A stretch of DNA of 64,000 nucleotides from Brachionus plicatilis (lineage: Eukaryota; Rotifera; Eurotatoria; Ploima; Brachionidae): assembly GCA_010279815.1 (NCBI GenBank), contig QEOQ01000226.1, positions 2,649,551-2,713,550 on the forward strand, written 5' to 3'. Below the pieces are notes generated by a model. That model saw only the letters and a program-made list of their open reading frames with translations, was not told the origin of the DNA and ran no database searches. This document shows, in pieces, positions 34,064 to 45,951 of this stretch (within the stretch, counting starts at the first letter, position 1; each line of letters starts with the position of its first letter). The position numbers and the translations under genes were made by a program.

Positions 34064-34830
34064 TTTTTTTAAATACCGTAAACCCTTGCGCATAGGCGCA
34101 GCAGTTAATACCAGGCCCTACAACTACCGCAATGCGGCTAATCCCAGTCATTTCATGTAAAAAAAAATTAAAATTGAATTAAAAAGATTTTTCGCGCCTA
34201 AGACAGGATCCGGGATTTACCATGTGGTAAACCCAGGAATTTGTCGTTTTACCGCACCAAAAACTGATTCATAACCGCGAAAAAAAAAATTAAAATAAGC
34301 ATTTAAATGCCGTTTTAGGTCGATTTTAATTTAAAAGTTTCGAAACAACCGCATGCGGTAAAATTAAGTTTTTAAGGAAAAAAAAACATTTTTTAAAAAA
34401 AGAAAAAAATTTAAAAAAGTTGGTTTTACAATTTTTCCTTTTTCTTTTTTTCTACGCTTTTTTATTGAACCAATTTTTAATCAATTTTTTTCTTTTTTTA
34501 AAAAATGTTTTTTTTTCCTTAAAAACTTAATTTTACCGCATGCGGTTGTTTCGAAACTTTTAAATTAAAATCGACCTAAAACGGCATTTAAATGCTTATT
34601 TTAATTTTTTTTTTTCGCGGTTATGAATCAGTTTTTGGTGCGGTAAAACGAAAAATTCTTGGGTTTACCACATGGTAAATCCCGGATCCTGTCTTAGGCG
34701 CGAAAAATCTTTTTAATTCAATTTTAATTTTTTTTTACATGAAATGACTGGGATTAGCCGCATTGCGGTAGTTGTAGGGCCTGGTATTAACTGCTGCGCC
34801 TATGCGCAAGGGTTTACGGTATTTAAAAAA
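34064..34830. mobile_element. Giant foldback element: near-perfect 0.77-kb palindrome
   Basis: From TTTTTTAAATACCGTAAACC to its exact reverse complement at the right end, two arms of roughly 355 bp match almost base for base around a loop of about 40 nt near 34430-34470. The arms carry GC islands absent from the surroundings, including shorter palindromes: ACCGCAATGCGG, TTTACCATGTGGTAAA, AACCGCATGCGGTAA. No coding capacity. The flanks TTTAAA on both sides are consistent with a short duplication but ambiguous because the site is itself palindromic. As RNA or single-stranded DNA this would form one very long hairpin. Confidence 0.85.
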
Positions 34831-34957
34831 TAATGGATTAATTAATAAATAATTTGGAAAATATTAACCTAGGTTTAGATCTAATATTTTCATCAAGAAA
34901 TAAAAAAGACGGAACTTCAAGTTGGCTATTAATTAATGAGTATGGGTAACAAACTTT

Positions 34958-35514
34958 GGGTCAAGTGGAAAATGTGAACAATTGTTCACAACAAAATGTG
35001 AACATGAGTATCAAGTCCAAAATGTGAACATTTTGTTCACATAATCTCTGGTCACATATTTGGTGACCAAAATAGATAAATAAAAGATAAAAAAATTTTT
35101 CGAGTCCATTTATTTTTTGTGAACATTAATTTTAGAATAAAAGTTTAATTTTAAATGCAAATAAAAAAAAAAAGATAAATTAAATTCCTGAAATAACTAC
35201 TTCTCAAGAAACTTTGAATGTAGTAAAAACAGCACTCAGCAAGCATGCATGATTTATGTGAAGAATTAATGAAAAACATCAAGGGTGTAAAGTTGCATAT
35301 GGCAAAAAAACATAAAAAACTAATAAAAAAAGGAATTGGAATTTATCTTTTTTTTTTATTTGCATTTAAAATTAGACTTTTATTCTTAAATTAATGTTCA
35401 CAAAAAATAAAAACTGGACTCGAAAAATTTTTTATTTTTTTATTTATCTATTTTGGTCACCTAATATGTGACCAGAGATTATGTGAACAATTGTTCACAT
35501 TTTCCACTAGACCC
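34958..35514. mobile_element. Merlin-like MITE with 8-bp duplication
   Basis: Ends GGGTCAAGTGGAAAATG (left) and GGGTCTAGTGGAAAATG (right, inverted) lead into TGTGAACAATTGTTCACA, itself palindromic, and arms of about 230 bp. Perfect 8-bp duplications CAAACTTT flank it (34950-34957, 35515-35522). The left end carries an extra partial repeat of the TGTGAACA block. The unique centre has a short frame MHDLCEELMKNIKG then VKLHMAKKHKK that looks like part of a zinc-finger protein, too short to judge. Confidence 0.85.
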
Positions 35515-35713
35515 CAAACTTTGAATACAAAATATCTTATGAATCCAAAAATGGAAAAATAACTTGACGTTGCAACAATACGGAATTTTCCAACTGCAAA
35601 TGATCCGTGTATACAATTGGACACAAAAAACCTATGTATGTAATGAAGTGACTCAGACTACAAAATGACTCAGAATAGCTGGAGAATTATGAGAGAACGT
35701 ATGTAAAAATGTT

Positions 35714-36203
35714 GGTATCATTAGCCTTTATCCCAGTTGCTGATGTTATTGCATTTGTGTTTATCAAAAAATCTACTGAACTTTCGAGTTTTTCAAGCAA
35801 TATTTATCAACATTTTTAAGAAAATTATATAAGTGTAATTGGAAAAGGTAGATATGCAAAGCGTAAAGAGCCAAGATTTGATACTAATTTGTAGAATTGT
35901 TATGCTCGTACTCAACAAGGCTTCCCTCGAACAAATAATAACCTTGAGGGATGGCATCACGCTTTACAATCGACTATTAAAAGCCATCCAAATTTCGTCT
36001 CTTTGATTGACTGTCTTAGACTGGAACAATTAAACACAGAAAATCTCATAATACAACTAAGTACTGGCATGGTTAACAAACGCAAAGCATGTTATATGGC
36101 TTTAGAAGCTAAACTAAATAATGCTATTCAGAATTACGAAGTTGGAAATGTCTTTTCTTTTCTAAAACATTTTTCTTTTCTAATAGAGCTTAAGAAAAAT
36201 TAA
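35714..36203 (+). pseudogene. MULE/FLYWCH-type transposase fragment with nonsense mutations
   Basis: The frame reads ALAFIPVADVIAFVFIKKS, a stop, IGKGRYAKRKEPRFDTNL, a TAG where the family has tryptophan, then NCYARTQQGFPRTNNNLEGW, HHALQSTIKSHPN and LEQLNTENLIIQLSTG before the terminal stop. The PRTNN-LEGWH block is the signature of MULE-derived transposases found with FLYWCH fingers. Two internal stops and the lack of the upstream catalytic domain show it is dead. Confidence 0.8.
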
Positions 36204-37480
36204 GACTATTTACAAAAAATACTATTAATTTGATTTATTAAAAACTTAACTTCAATAAATTTTTTTAAATTTTTTTGTCGAATTGATTTTTGTTAAATTA
36301 AGACATGTCTTATTTATAATAATTGTTTTTTTAAATATTTAAATTGGTTTGATTTAATTTTATACTCAATGCTTTAAAAGAAGTAAAAAAAAATAATTAA
36401 AGTACAATTTATAAAAAATTTTATGAATATGCTATCGACTTCTTATTAAATGTTTTTCAATCACAATTTATCTAAAAATCTTAAAATTCAACTGCGAAAA
36501 TATAATTCATGAAATTTAGGTAACGATTAAAGGAACATTGAGATTCAAATCGAAACAATGTCAAATTAATCAGAGGATTAAAAATCATTTGGATATTTAA
36601 ACTCGAGATTTCTTAAAAGAAATGAGATCAAGATATCAAAATTGAAGATTTTTAAATTTTAGTCATTAGCCATTTTTTTTGAAATTTAAGAAAAATCTAA
36701 AAATTATATTGTATAATTTTGCATTTTCAAAATTGTATTTAAAATTTTTATAAAACGCAGAAGAACATACCAAATGTAAACAAAATTAATCTATCAAGAA
36801 CACTTTATTAAACAAAAAAATTCCTCAGGTAGATCAAAGCCTCTTGGAAGACATTTCCCACAAGACCAATTGTAACATTTCTTACAAGTCCATTTGTTTT
36901 GACTTTTCCAAATACTGTTTCATATTTGAAACAACTTTTTTGGTCATTCAGTGGAGATATTTCAATTTCAGACTTCTTCATCATTTTCATCACTGATTAT
37001 TGTCACTTTTTTCCTCTTTTTTTTTCAACTTTTTTGCCTCTTCATCTTCTAATTGTTTCATGACTCGGAATTTTTAAAAAGTTTTTTTTTTAAATATCAA
37101 TCAAATAGAAAATTGACCCTATCTATTGCAATAAATGAAATAACGGTTTAACCCCAATCCCATATTTTTCTTAAACTTATTTTATTTTGAAATAACAGAA
37201 AATTGGTTAAGTTTTTGGATTTTTCAATGAGAAATTTTGAAATCAGCATCAAAAAATACTTATCCGTAGTGTTCTTTTTTCAAATTTTTACCAATTATCA
37301 AGAAATTTTTTTTATTCGTCTAAATTCTGCAGAGAAACACGTTCATCTATTAAAAATAAAAATAAAATATTTCACAATTTTTTTACAAATTAAAGATGTA
37401 AGATATTGATTTAATATTAATTTTTTCTTTAAAGAATTTGGCACATTAAACAACTCAATAAAATGCTATTATTACAATTA
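36204..37480. other. Intergenic: cysteine-rich coding relic and dispersed repeat
   Basis: On the minus strand, 36805-37060 gives MKQLEDEEAKKLKKK and, after frameshifts, KWTCKKCYNWSCGKCLP, a four-cysteine zinc-binding tail resembling the ends of transposon-encoded proteins. 37380-37480 is a copy of the repeat at 32945-33108. The rest is AT-rich without features. Confidence 0.5.
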
Positions 37481-38710
37481 ACGTAATATAGCCATATTGG
37501 GTGACCTATTTTTTTTTTATTGCTTTTTCGGATAGATCTCTACTCGAGGATCACGAATCTGAACCCCTTATTTACCCCAAAATTTTAAATCACCAAATTG
37601 CACCAAGTGGTTAAATATGTGAGGGCTAATTTGGTTAAATGGGTTAACTAGATTACCCCTAAATTGATCCAAATTACCCCGGAAATTCACACAATTACCC
37701 CGAAACCACACTCATTTACCCCAATACATCACCAAATTAGCCGTTTTTTAAAGAATTAAGAGAGATAGAAGTATAAAGTAATATTTTTGTTTTTTTTTTT
37801 ATTTATTTTCGACTCGTAAAAATGAAAAAAAAAATTAAAATTGATCTACTTGGATAAATTAGAAACAATTGAATAAGAAAAATATTAATTTAAAAACAAA
37901 ACGAATTAATAATCAATTTTTAGAAATTTAACAAGAAAATTTTCTTATAATTTTTACTATTAGCATTCAGCACATACAAATTCTAGTGTTTAATTCTTTT
38001 TTATTCTACTTGGCAAACAAAGCTTCATAAGAGCGTGGCATTTTTTTTTAAAGAAATGAAACAAAAAAAAGAAATTTTTTTTGTGTTTTTTTAAACTTTT
38101 TGACGCTGTATTTAAAATATTGCAGTCGTTTTTCACTTTTTTTAGCTCTCATTTTTTAATAAAACGCTCTAATTTGTTTCTCTAGACTTCAAGAATATGT
38201 TTTTTAAATAAAATTTTGCATAGTAACAAAAAAAAACGTCTTATAAATGTTTTAGGGGTAAAAGAGTTAAAGTGGTTAAAATTTGGGGTAATTTTGTTAA
38301 AAACCGGGGTAAATATGGTAACTTATTTAACCGTTTTACCCCTAAAAATAACCCATTTAGAATTTGGCTTCAAAAAAAAATTTTTTTTCTTTCTGTCCCT
38401 TAATTTGAAGTTGTTACTAGTTGGTCTTAGCAATGGCTAAATAATTTTGCAAAATCTCATTTCGAACCGAAGTTATCGCGCGTAGATCAAATTATACTTT
38501 TGATTGATTTTCACCAGTTTTTCGAACTTGATCGATTTTAAGACGAATGGTATACAAACGAAAAATAAAAACTATGTATCTGGATTCCTTGACCTGTTAG
38601 CTACTTAGAATGATACTTCGTTTCTCTCTTGGATGTATAGTTCTCATACAATTTCACAAAATAAAAGTTCTCCCCCAATTAACCAATTAAATAATTACCC
38701 CATCTTACGT
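37481..38710. mobile_element. 1.23-kb insertion interrupting a dispersed repeat
   Basis: Comparison with 32945-33108 shows the repeat is continuous there but split here by exactly this segment. Its ends are ACGTAATATAG and, inverted, ACGTAAGATGG, flanked by TA. Both ends carry clusters of TTACCCC/GGGGTAA words (for example AATTACCCCGGAAATT and ACAATTACCCCGAAACC on the left, GTTTTACCCCTAAAAA on the right), plausible transposase-binding repeats. No transposase frame is visible. Confidence 0.7.
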
Positions 38711-39199
38711 TAGTTTTTATTCATGGATAAAATTAAATTTAAAAATTTTAAGAATTTAATTTTTTTATTCTTTCAAATACCTCGGCAAACTAGGTTTATC
38801 TTTTAAACAAAAAAAAAATTATATTTTTTTTTAATTATTTTTTTATTCTAGATTATTTGACGAAGTAAAGCTTTAAGATATTGATTTCACCTAGAAGTTT
38901 TCTATAATTGATTTAAAAATTATATTTATTTATCCTCTTTTTTTGTTTATTAATTTACTTTAATTAAAAAAAATAAAAAATTTTTTCAGTAGAGGTCGAA
39001 AATTCAATAAATCTGCTCGTAGACAAACAGAAAACAAGTAAAATAATAATTACTCATAAATAACCTTTATTAAAGCAGCAAATTTGAATTAAAAACAATT
39101 TATTCTGATTATTTATTAGTAAAATTTTTATTTTCACAAGTTCTGAGAAATTATCAAGGCCAAAATTTAAAAAAGGTATTTAGAAAAATTAAAAATAAT
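38711..39199. other. Right part of dispersed repeat and AT-rich spacer
   Basis: 38711-38770 continues the repeat seen at 33048-33108; about 38847-38885 is another partial copy (AAAGCTTTAAGATATTGATTT). Nothing else seen up to the four-TM gene. Confidence 0.5.
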
Positions 39200-39776
39200 T
39201 TAAATTGAAGAATAATTTGCTGGATCCATGAATCCTTGTAAACTTTGAATTCTGTCACTCAACACTTTTGTGTAAACTATTATCACAAATGCTGCAAGTG
39301 GAAAAATGATTAAGATCGAAGCTACAAGCGAGGCAACAATATCCGGAGTTATGAAGCTTAATATCGATCCCATTAAACTTAAAGAATTGGAAACCAAAGC
39401 AAAAATAAGAATGTTATAGGTTCGTTTAAATGCTTAAATTAAAAAAATATAATTTTATTAAAGATATTTTAGAATAAAAATAGTTGATACCCAGCATAAT
39501 AGTGGAAACGCCAGCTGATACATACAATCCAGTTAAGATGAACAACGAAAATATAAATAGACCATAATCACTTAAATATGCCACCATGCCAATAAAAGTT
39601 ACAAATGCGAATACAAATACTATCACTGAATGAGCTAATAAATAAGGTCTTCCAAGATTTTGTAAGCGTATCTCGATATTTTGCCTTTTAGTTACCAATT
39701 GATTTTGGTACGAAAATTCAGGCGGTTGAGATGCACCTGATTCTGCTCCGACTGGGTTCTTTTCAAAAGCATTCAT
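39200..39776 (-). CDS. Four-transmembrane protein, family member 2
   Basis: Two exons (39776-39491, 39432-39200) encode 172 residues, the shortest of the four paralogues. A polar N-terminus of about 45 residues (MNAFEKNPVGAESGASQPP) precedes hydrophobic segments AHSVIVFVFAFVTFIGMVAY, LFILTGLYVSAGVSTIMLG, ILIFALVSNSLSLMGSILSF and ILIIFPLAAFVIIVYTKVL. The intron is phase 1 after TM2, as in the other members. The TM3-TM4 loop is short and lacks the cysteines of the others, so this member is the most divergent and may be a separate subfamily. Confidence 0.8.
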
Positions 39777-41337
39777 TGTTGTAATTATTTTTTAAAATTA
39801 ATTAATAAGAATAATATTTAAATATTTTTTTTATAGAAATCAACTGACTTTCAATACAGATTAGATAAATTGAACAAAATATCTAAAATTGTTTTTTTAT
39901 CAAACTAAGGAATTGATAAACACTTTTGAGTTAATCACATATATAATTCTATTTAATTAGGTATAAATTTCTATTTATTTTTTATCTTTTCTTTGAATGA
40001 AAAATATTTAAGGAACTAATGTATCCAGTTTCAGCATTTAAAAGATTTTTTGAGAATTTCTTCTTAATACATGCAAAATGTTGAAAAATTAAACGTGATT
40101 TTCAAGCTTGATCGAAATTAAAATATTTTAATACTTGATGTGAATTTCTTAGTGTTTACATTTAAATTTATAATATTAGTAAAATTTATCAAGATATACA
40201 TTTTTCAGGTTTGCATTCAGTATTTCTTTAATTGATAAAAATAAATTATTCATTTTAAAACGGGCCATGTGAAAGCTTAGTAAATTAAAAAAAAACAAAA
40301 ATTTAAATTGAAAAATGTATAAAATAAGTTAGAGTTTTTTTTATTTTATATTTTAAAATTATTTTAAATTTCACATTGAAATAAAAATTTTTTTTTTCAA
40401 ATACAATTTTTGAAAGCGTTAATTTCAAATTTTAATTTTATAGTATAATTTTTGGTACTTATTTTTCTCACTGTCATAAAATGACTGCTCAATCTTTAAA
40501 TTTCAGTTAAAATAAATTTTTTTAAAACTTTTTATTTGCGTTATTTTGATTATTTATTTTATTTTATTTTTCAAAAAAAAGCAATAATTTAGTTGGACAA
40601 ACGTTATTCTTTTTCATATTTAAATTGTTTAGATTCAAGTTTGATGCTCAAAACTAAAAGGAAGTAATGACTTTTTAGAAAATACTATTATAATGTATTA
40701 TAGCATAAATTTAAAGATAGTACGTTATCATTTTCGAAAAACATTTTTTTATCACAATTAAAAATTTAAAGACGAAATTGTTAAGAAATGACTTGAGAAA
40801 TTCAAGCTTTAATTTGAAAGAATATAATCAAACTAATGTTGAATTTACTTGAAAGAATAAACACTTGGATATTTTTACGCGAACAGCTTTTGATATTTAA
40901 CAATATCAATATCATTTTTAAAGATTGTGTAAAAAATTTAATTAAATTTAAATTGATATATGATACTAGTCTGTTGATTATTCTGAAATGATGATAAAAA
41001 TTCAATGCCTCTTGATCCTGAAGTTTAAGCGTGCTTCTTTTAAATGGGATTTAAACCTTTTCTGCTGTGGTTTTTCTGTGTTTTTTTTTGCTTTTGGAAA
41101 ATGTTTTTTTTAACAGAATAAATTCTCTCAGTACCTGTTTATTTTTTTTATACATAATAAATCTTTTCGTATCTTTTTTGGTCCATTCATAACTAAATTG
41201 ATTATTTTATATAATAAACATTTATTTTTAACAAAAATAGTTATTAGAAACAAAATTTATATTTACATGTCTATTAGTTAGAAAAATAAAAAATAAAAAC
41301 GAATTAAATTATTTACAAAAAGTGTCTATTTTTTAAC
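39777..41337. other. AT-rich intergenic sequence
   Basis: No gene recognised. Short open frames here are low-complexity I/N/K/F strings without motifs. Confidence 0.4.
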
Positions 41338-42055
41338 TTGACGTATTGGTTGGACTCTTGTCTTAAATGGTGAATATCTGACTCTATTCTGAGAACGGAC
41401 CAAATTATCGCCTTCAATCTCAATCAGGGGTTGTCTTTTATTTGGTTGAGATAGTGATATTGAAATTGATTATTGACTAGTAGCTAGGTATATGTATGAT
41501 TTGTGATGGCTGTGTTTGTGGTAGTGGTGGAGTATTTTCTTGTACTTCGCATGACTGTCATGTTAGCACCCCTCTTGTAGCTTGTGGACGACCACGCTTT
41601 CGTTTTTGTTGTAGTGGAAGAGTTATACAATTAGTTTGGCATATTTTAACCACCCAGATGCTATGAACCATTTAAATAAATTTATGAAAATTGTCAAAAT
41701 CTAATGAATTTAATATTGAGAAATGTTGTTTTACTTCTTCTTTTAATAAACTTGTTCCACCAGAAGAAGATCTTATGAATGCTTGGGTATTAATTTTTTT
41801 TTCTCAAAAGGTTCCACTTAAAAGCATTTGTCCAATCTTTCAGCTCAAAGATTGGTTCCAACTCGTATTTCTTATGATTGATATTAGTAACTTCATTTCT
41901 TTCGGTGGAACATTACTTAACAACGTCGTCTCTACACAAATTTAAAAATTGGAGAATTGCTAAACGTGAGCGATCAAGACCATTGCCCTTAGTGTAGCGA
42001 TTTGTGAATTCCAATGCATTGTTGTGTGAAGGGACTCCTGTAGCAGAGCCAAAAA
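41338..42055 (-). pseudogene. MULE transposase C-terminal relic with AT-hook-like tail
   Basis: On the minus strand ATGVPSHNNALEFTNRYTKG then NGLDRSRLAILQFLNLCRDD matches the post-catalytic block of MULE transposases (TNNALE..NR.IK...R.RL). ELEPIFELKDWTNAFKW follows, then frameshifted SWIM-like sequence and a basic QQKRKRGRPQATRGVL tail. Multiple stops and frameshifts; it is not functional. Confidence 0.65.
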
Positions 42056-42900
42056 AATATTTACCTTATAAATATCTCATTTTAATTCAAGGAGAAGCCC
42101 AGAGCTTATAAGTTATTAAAATTAGTATGACCATGGGCTTATGTACACTTTTATTTATTAAGTAATGGAAAATTGGAATTTAGTTAAATTTTAAATAAAA
42201 GAAATATAAAATAATGTTCCATTAGAGTTTTTAAAAAGAAAATAAAAGAAAAAAAATTAACCATTTTCATCATCATCATCGGTTTAGGTTATTTTTTCTA
42301 AAAAATTCTAATTCTATTTTATAACAATTATTTATTTTTTATTTTTTATTCAAATATTCACTGTAACTAGATTAAACTTTAATTCAAATTTCTATGTAAA
42401 AATATTCATAATTATTGTATTCGTTTTTAAAATTATGCTCAATTAAAATTAATTTTTTTTTAATTTCTCATTCGTATTATAAATTATAAAACAAAATATT
42501 ATTTACATTGGGCTGAAAAGAAGGACTTTGATCCATTCTGAGCTGACCCGAATCTGTTTTTAAAAAAAAATTTTTCTTTAAAATTTTTTTTTTTACATTT
42601 TCAAATAATAAAGAATTATTATTATTATTATTATCGGTTTCGGTATCCACTAAAAATTATTTTTAAATTCAAATTTATTTTTAGCTCATGGGCCTGTATT
42701 TAATTTTTTTTTTAAAACCTCATGAGCTTATATTTAATTTATGATAAATTAAGTATAAGGTATTTATTTAAAGCCCTGGGCCTATATGTATTTTAGGGGG
42801 TGGGCTTATACCATCGAAAAGTGGGATGCTTACAGGCTAATACTCATTTTTAGCCCTGGGCTAGTTTGTCAGGTTTTACGGTACCTATCACAATTTTAAT
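42056..42900. repeat. Noncoding region with repeated GGGCTTATA words
   Basis: The word GGGCTTATA or close variants recurs at both sides of the region: AGCCCAGAGCTTATAAG and CATGGGCTTATGTAC near 42095-42140; CATGGGCCTGTATTT, CATGAGCTTATATTT, TGGGCCTATATG and GTGGGCTTATACC near 42680-42815. This looks like subterminal repeats of a non-autonomous DNA transposon, perhaps related to the adjacent MULE relic, but termini and target duplication were not found. Confidence 0.4.
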
Positions 42901-44794
42901 ATTTATTTACAGTGGTGATTTGATAACAATATTTTACGAAAAATTACGTAAAATACCGTAAATTAACCAAATTTTACCACATTTTACGTAAATTAACGTA
43001 AAATCCGAAAAGTTATTTTGACAACTTAAATTGATATAATTGCACTTTATTTTTAATTGTTCACAAATTTGTATAATATCAAACAAAATCAATTAAATGA
43101 GAAAAAAATGAGTTTTAGAGATAATTATTTTTAATAAGTATTGAAACTTGAACAAGAGCAACAAGTAAACGATTGAATCGTTGTGAGACAATGCCTAGTA
43201 ATTGACAAGAAACTATCGAAAATGAGAGAAGAATAATAAGAATATTAAGAAGAGAAAATGCGAGAAATGTAACATAAAAATGTTAAAAAAACGAGGTTTT
43301 TACTGTCTAAAAGGTTGGACTAAAAAGGTAAATAAAAATTAGTCGGTATTCTTTTATTTTTTTTATTAATAAAGTTACGATTTAATTAATTAAAAAAATT
43401 CATATTCAAATAAAATAGATACATTATTTTTATATTTGTTATTATTTTTTTCCTTAAGTGACAGTTTAATAAAATAATTACACAAGTATTATTTTTGTTT
43501 TATTGTTATTATATTTATTATATTTTTATATAATTTGTGGTTGTTTTTATTATTTTTGTGGAAAAAAAAATTACCTTTCGCTAAATCTCATTGTCTATCC
43601 ATGCAATAAAATAAGAAAGGATGAAAAGAAAAGTAATGGACTATTTTGTTTCAGATTTAGCTTATTTTTAAGAGATAAATGGTTTCCCAAAATTAAAAAA
43701 CTGTTCCCCACAAACTGAAAACTTTTCACCACAAACTAAAATCTTTTAAACACAAATCACTACAAAACACAATTTTTTTGTGCCGAATTCAAAAAAAAAT
43801 AATTTTTACATTTTTAAACAAATAACTGGTTAACAAAAATTTTTTGTGGTGATAAAAAATTTAATAAATTTGTTTTATAATTTATTCAAATAGTGTTTAT
43901 AAAATTATATACAAAAAAATTAAATATTAAATTAATAAAAAAATGAAATTAAAAGCTATTTTAAGGAAAATCAATTGATTGAATCTGTTAGCCCACCTTT
44001 AGTATTGAACTGTGACTTAATATTCTTCTTTAACTCTCCAGTCTTCATATTTATGTTCATAAAAATATTAAGCTTAAAAAAATCTTCCACAAAGCAATTT
44101 ATTAATCTTGATAAAAAATACTCAAAGATTTTTTCTTCACATTTCGATTTGACCATCTATTATCGCTGTTTCTTAAATTATTAATCAAATTTCTTAAGTC
44201 ATTTTTCAAGTAATCCAAAATTCAGCAATTTGATCAATTCTAAAACTTCTTTTTTGATTTGAGTGAGACGCGTTTTAGAACAGAAATAAGTCATTTTGTG
44301 CCATTGTTTTACCAGACTGAGTAATTGTTGCCTAGCAGGTTTCGAATCAAGATTTATCAAGATTTATCAAAACCTTATCTAATTACTATCTTTTTGTAGA
44401 TGATAAAATAAAAAATTTCCAAAATAATTAAAAATCTACTGCTTTTCAAATCTTTCCTCAATTATTTTCTTCGAATTTATTATTTTTAAACTAAAATTAT
44501 TTTTGGTTCTGTACAGACAATTCTGTCCACAAAATTGATGCTAAAAAAATTGGAATTAATTTTAATGCAGGATATAATTCCGATCAACCGGGTTCAGGCA
44601 TTTTTTTCTTAATTTATTTGAAACAAATAATGGGTGAGATGTGAAAGAACAAAAACCCCCTTCTTGACTTGTTGTTAAAAAAAATAAAACATAAAAAGAC
44701 TAATTTTGAGAATCTTTATAGAAAAATTTTATTAAAAAATGCTAAATAAAATATTTTATAAGTGAGCGTTTGATTAATTTTTAAAATCGAAAAA
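42901..44794. other. AT-rich intergenic sequence with ACGTAAA-rich patch
   Basis: 42925-43010 repeats TTACGTAAA/TTTACGTAA words. Overlapping frames on both strands at 43971-44184 include MNINMKTGELKKNIKSQFN but no recognised family. Remainder unremarkable upstream DNA of the FAXC-like gene. Confidence 0.4.
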
Positions 44795-45951
44795 ATGAAC
44801 CATCTAAGACCAAGAATACCACTTTTGACATCGAATCTTAAAATAAATTACTTAGCAAAAGCTAATCAAAGCCAAATAGCAGGATTTTTGAAGTATGCAT
44901 TCGCTAGCACTGTTTTTAATTCATTCAAAGCATACTCTCTAATTAAAAACAAAATTGAAGGGTAATTAAAATTGAAAATATTTTCTAGTTTAAAAAATAT
45001 TTTTATTTGAAAGTAAAAAGCCAGTAGTCGAAGAAATTCCTAAAGATACGGTTATTATTTATCAGTTTCCGAGGGCAGTTAACACACCGAGTCTCTCGCC
45101 CTTCTGTCTCAAATTAGAAACATGGTGTCGAGCAGCCAATATTAATTACAAAGTAATGATTAATTAAAAATTTAATTAAAAACAAAAAGAAAATTTTTCC
45201 CAGAATAAACTTGGAATGAAACTTTCCAGTAGAGGATCAGTGCCTTTCATTCGTCTTAATGATTACGTAGTCGAGGATTCAGAAAAATGCATCGAATATT
45301 TAAGCAAAGTTTTTCAAGTTGACTTAAATTCAGAACTTTCTGAAGAGCAAAAAGCAGTTGCCAGAGCTGCTCTGGCTTTGACTGAGGATAGCTTAAAATG
45401 GTAGATTAATAAACAAATAAAAATTATTTAAATCATAATCTAAAATGTAAAAGGTCTATGGTGTTGCATAGATTTTGGTATTCACGGATGCCAAAACAAG
45501 AAATCGGACTTCCTTTATTGAGCATATGGTTCTTTAGTTACAAAATGTTTAGGGCATCATGGTATAGTGGTGCAGCAAGATACACTAAGCAAGAAATTTA
45601 CGAAAAAGGAAAGCGCGATTTGTCTGCTTTGAATACTTTGATTGGAAATAAGAAATTTTTACTCGGTGACACTAGACCATGTGATGTAGACTTTGCTATT
45701 TTTGGGTTATGTGCTCAATTTAAGTATAATGACCGAGGACCGCTTAATCAACATTTATTAGGCAAGAAACAAAAATTTGCTCAATTTTTAGTTAATTTTT
45801 TGTAAAAGCTAACTGCCACAACATCAATAGACACATAGAAAATATCAAAAAGATGTATTGGAGTGATTGGGATCAGAATATTTTAGCTACGAAGCTTGCG
45901 AGAAGAAAATCAGTGCCTAAGAAAATTTTGTCTTTGTTCAAAAAAAAATAG
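44795..45951 (+). CDS. Failed axon connections (FAXC)-like protein, GST/metaxin fold
   Basis: Five exons (44795-44961, 45014-45152, 45204-45400, 45454-45761, 45809-45951) give 317 residues. After an N-terminal segment come the thioredoxin-like half (DTVIIYQFPRAVNTPSLSPF, CLKLETWCRAANINYK, NKLGMKLSSRGSVPFIRLN) and a C-terminal all-helical GST half (ALNTLIGNKKFLLGDTRPC, DVDFAIFGLCAQFKY). These align with FAXC/metaxin-related proteins (human LHQFPRGKTIPSLSPPCLKL and LLGDKKYIMG). The family acts in axon development in Drosophila; biochemical activity is uncertain. Intron 4 needs a GC donor (TTAG then GCAAGA), since reading through gives a stop. FAXC-type genes are often multi-copy in invertebrates, so orthology is not claimed. 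Confidence 0.88.

Noticed and set aside
36808..36993. ATG-initiated 61-residue minus-strand frame
   Set aside because: The neighbouring frame contains the CKKC...CGKC zinc-binding pattern, so this one is an out-of-frame reading of a decayed coding relic.
37560..37740. TTACCCC-rich patch as an interstitial telomere array
   Set aside because: Heptamers are separated by 20-30 bp of unrelated sequence and occur inverted at the other end of a defined insertion, which fits transposon binding sites better.
43971..44184. Overlapping short frames on both strands
   Set aside because: The minus frame is faintly protein-like but too short, and no continuation or family match was found.
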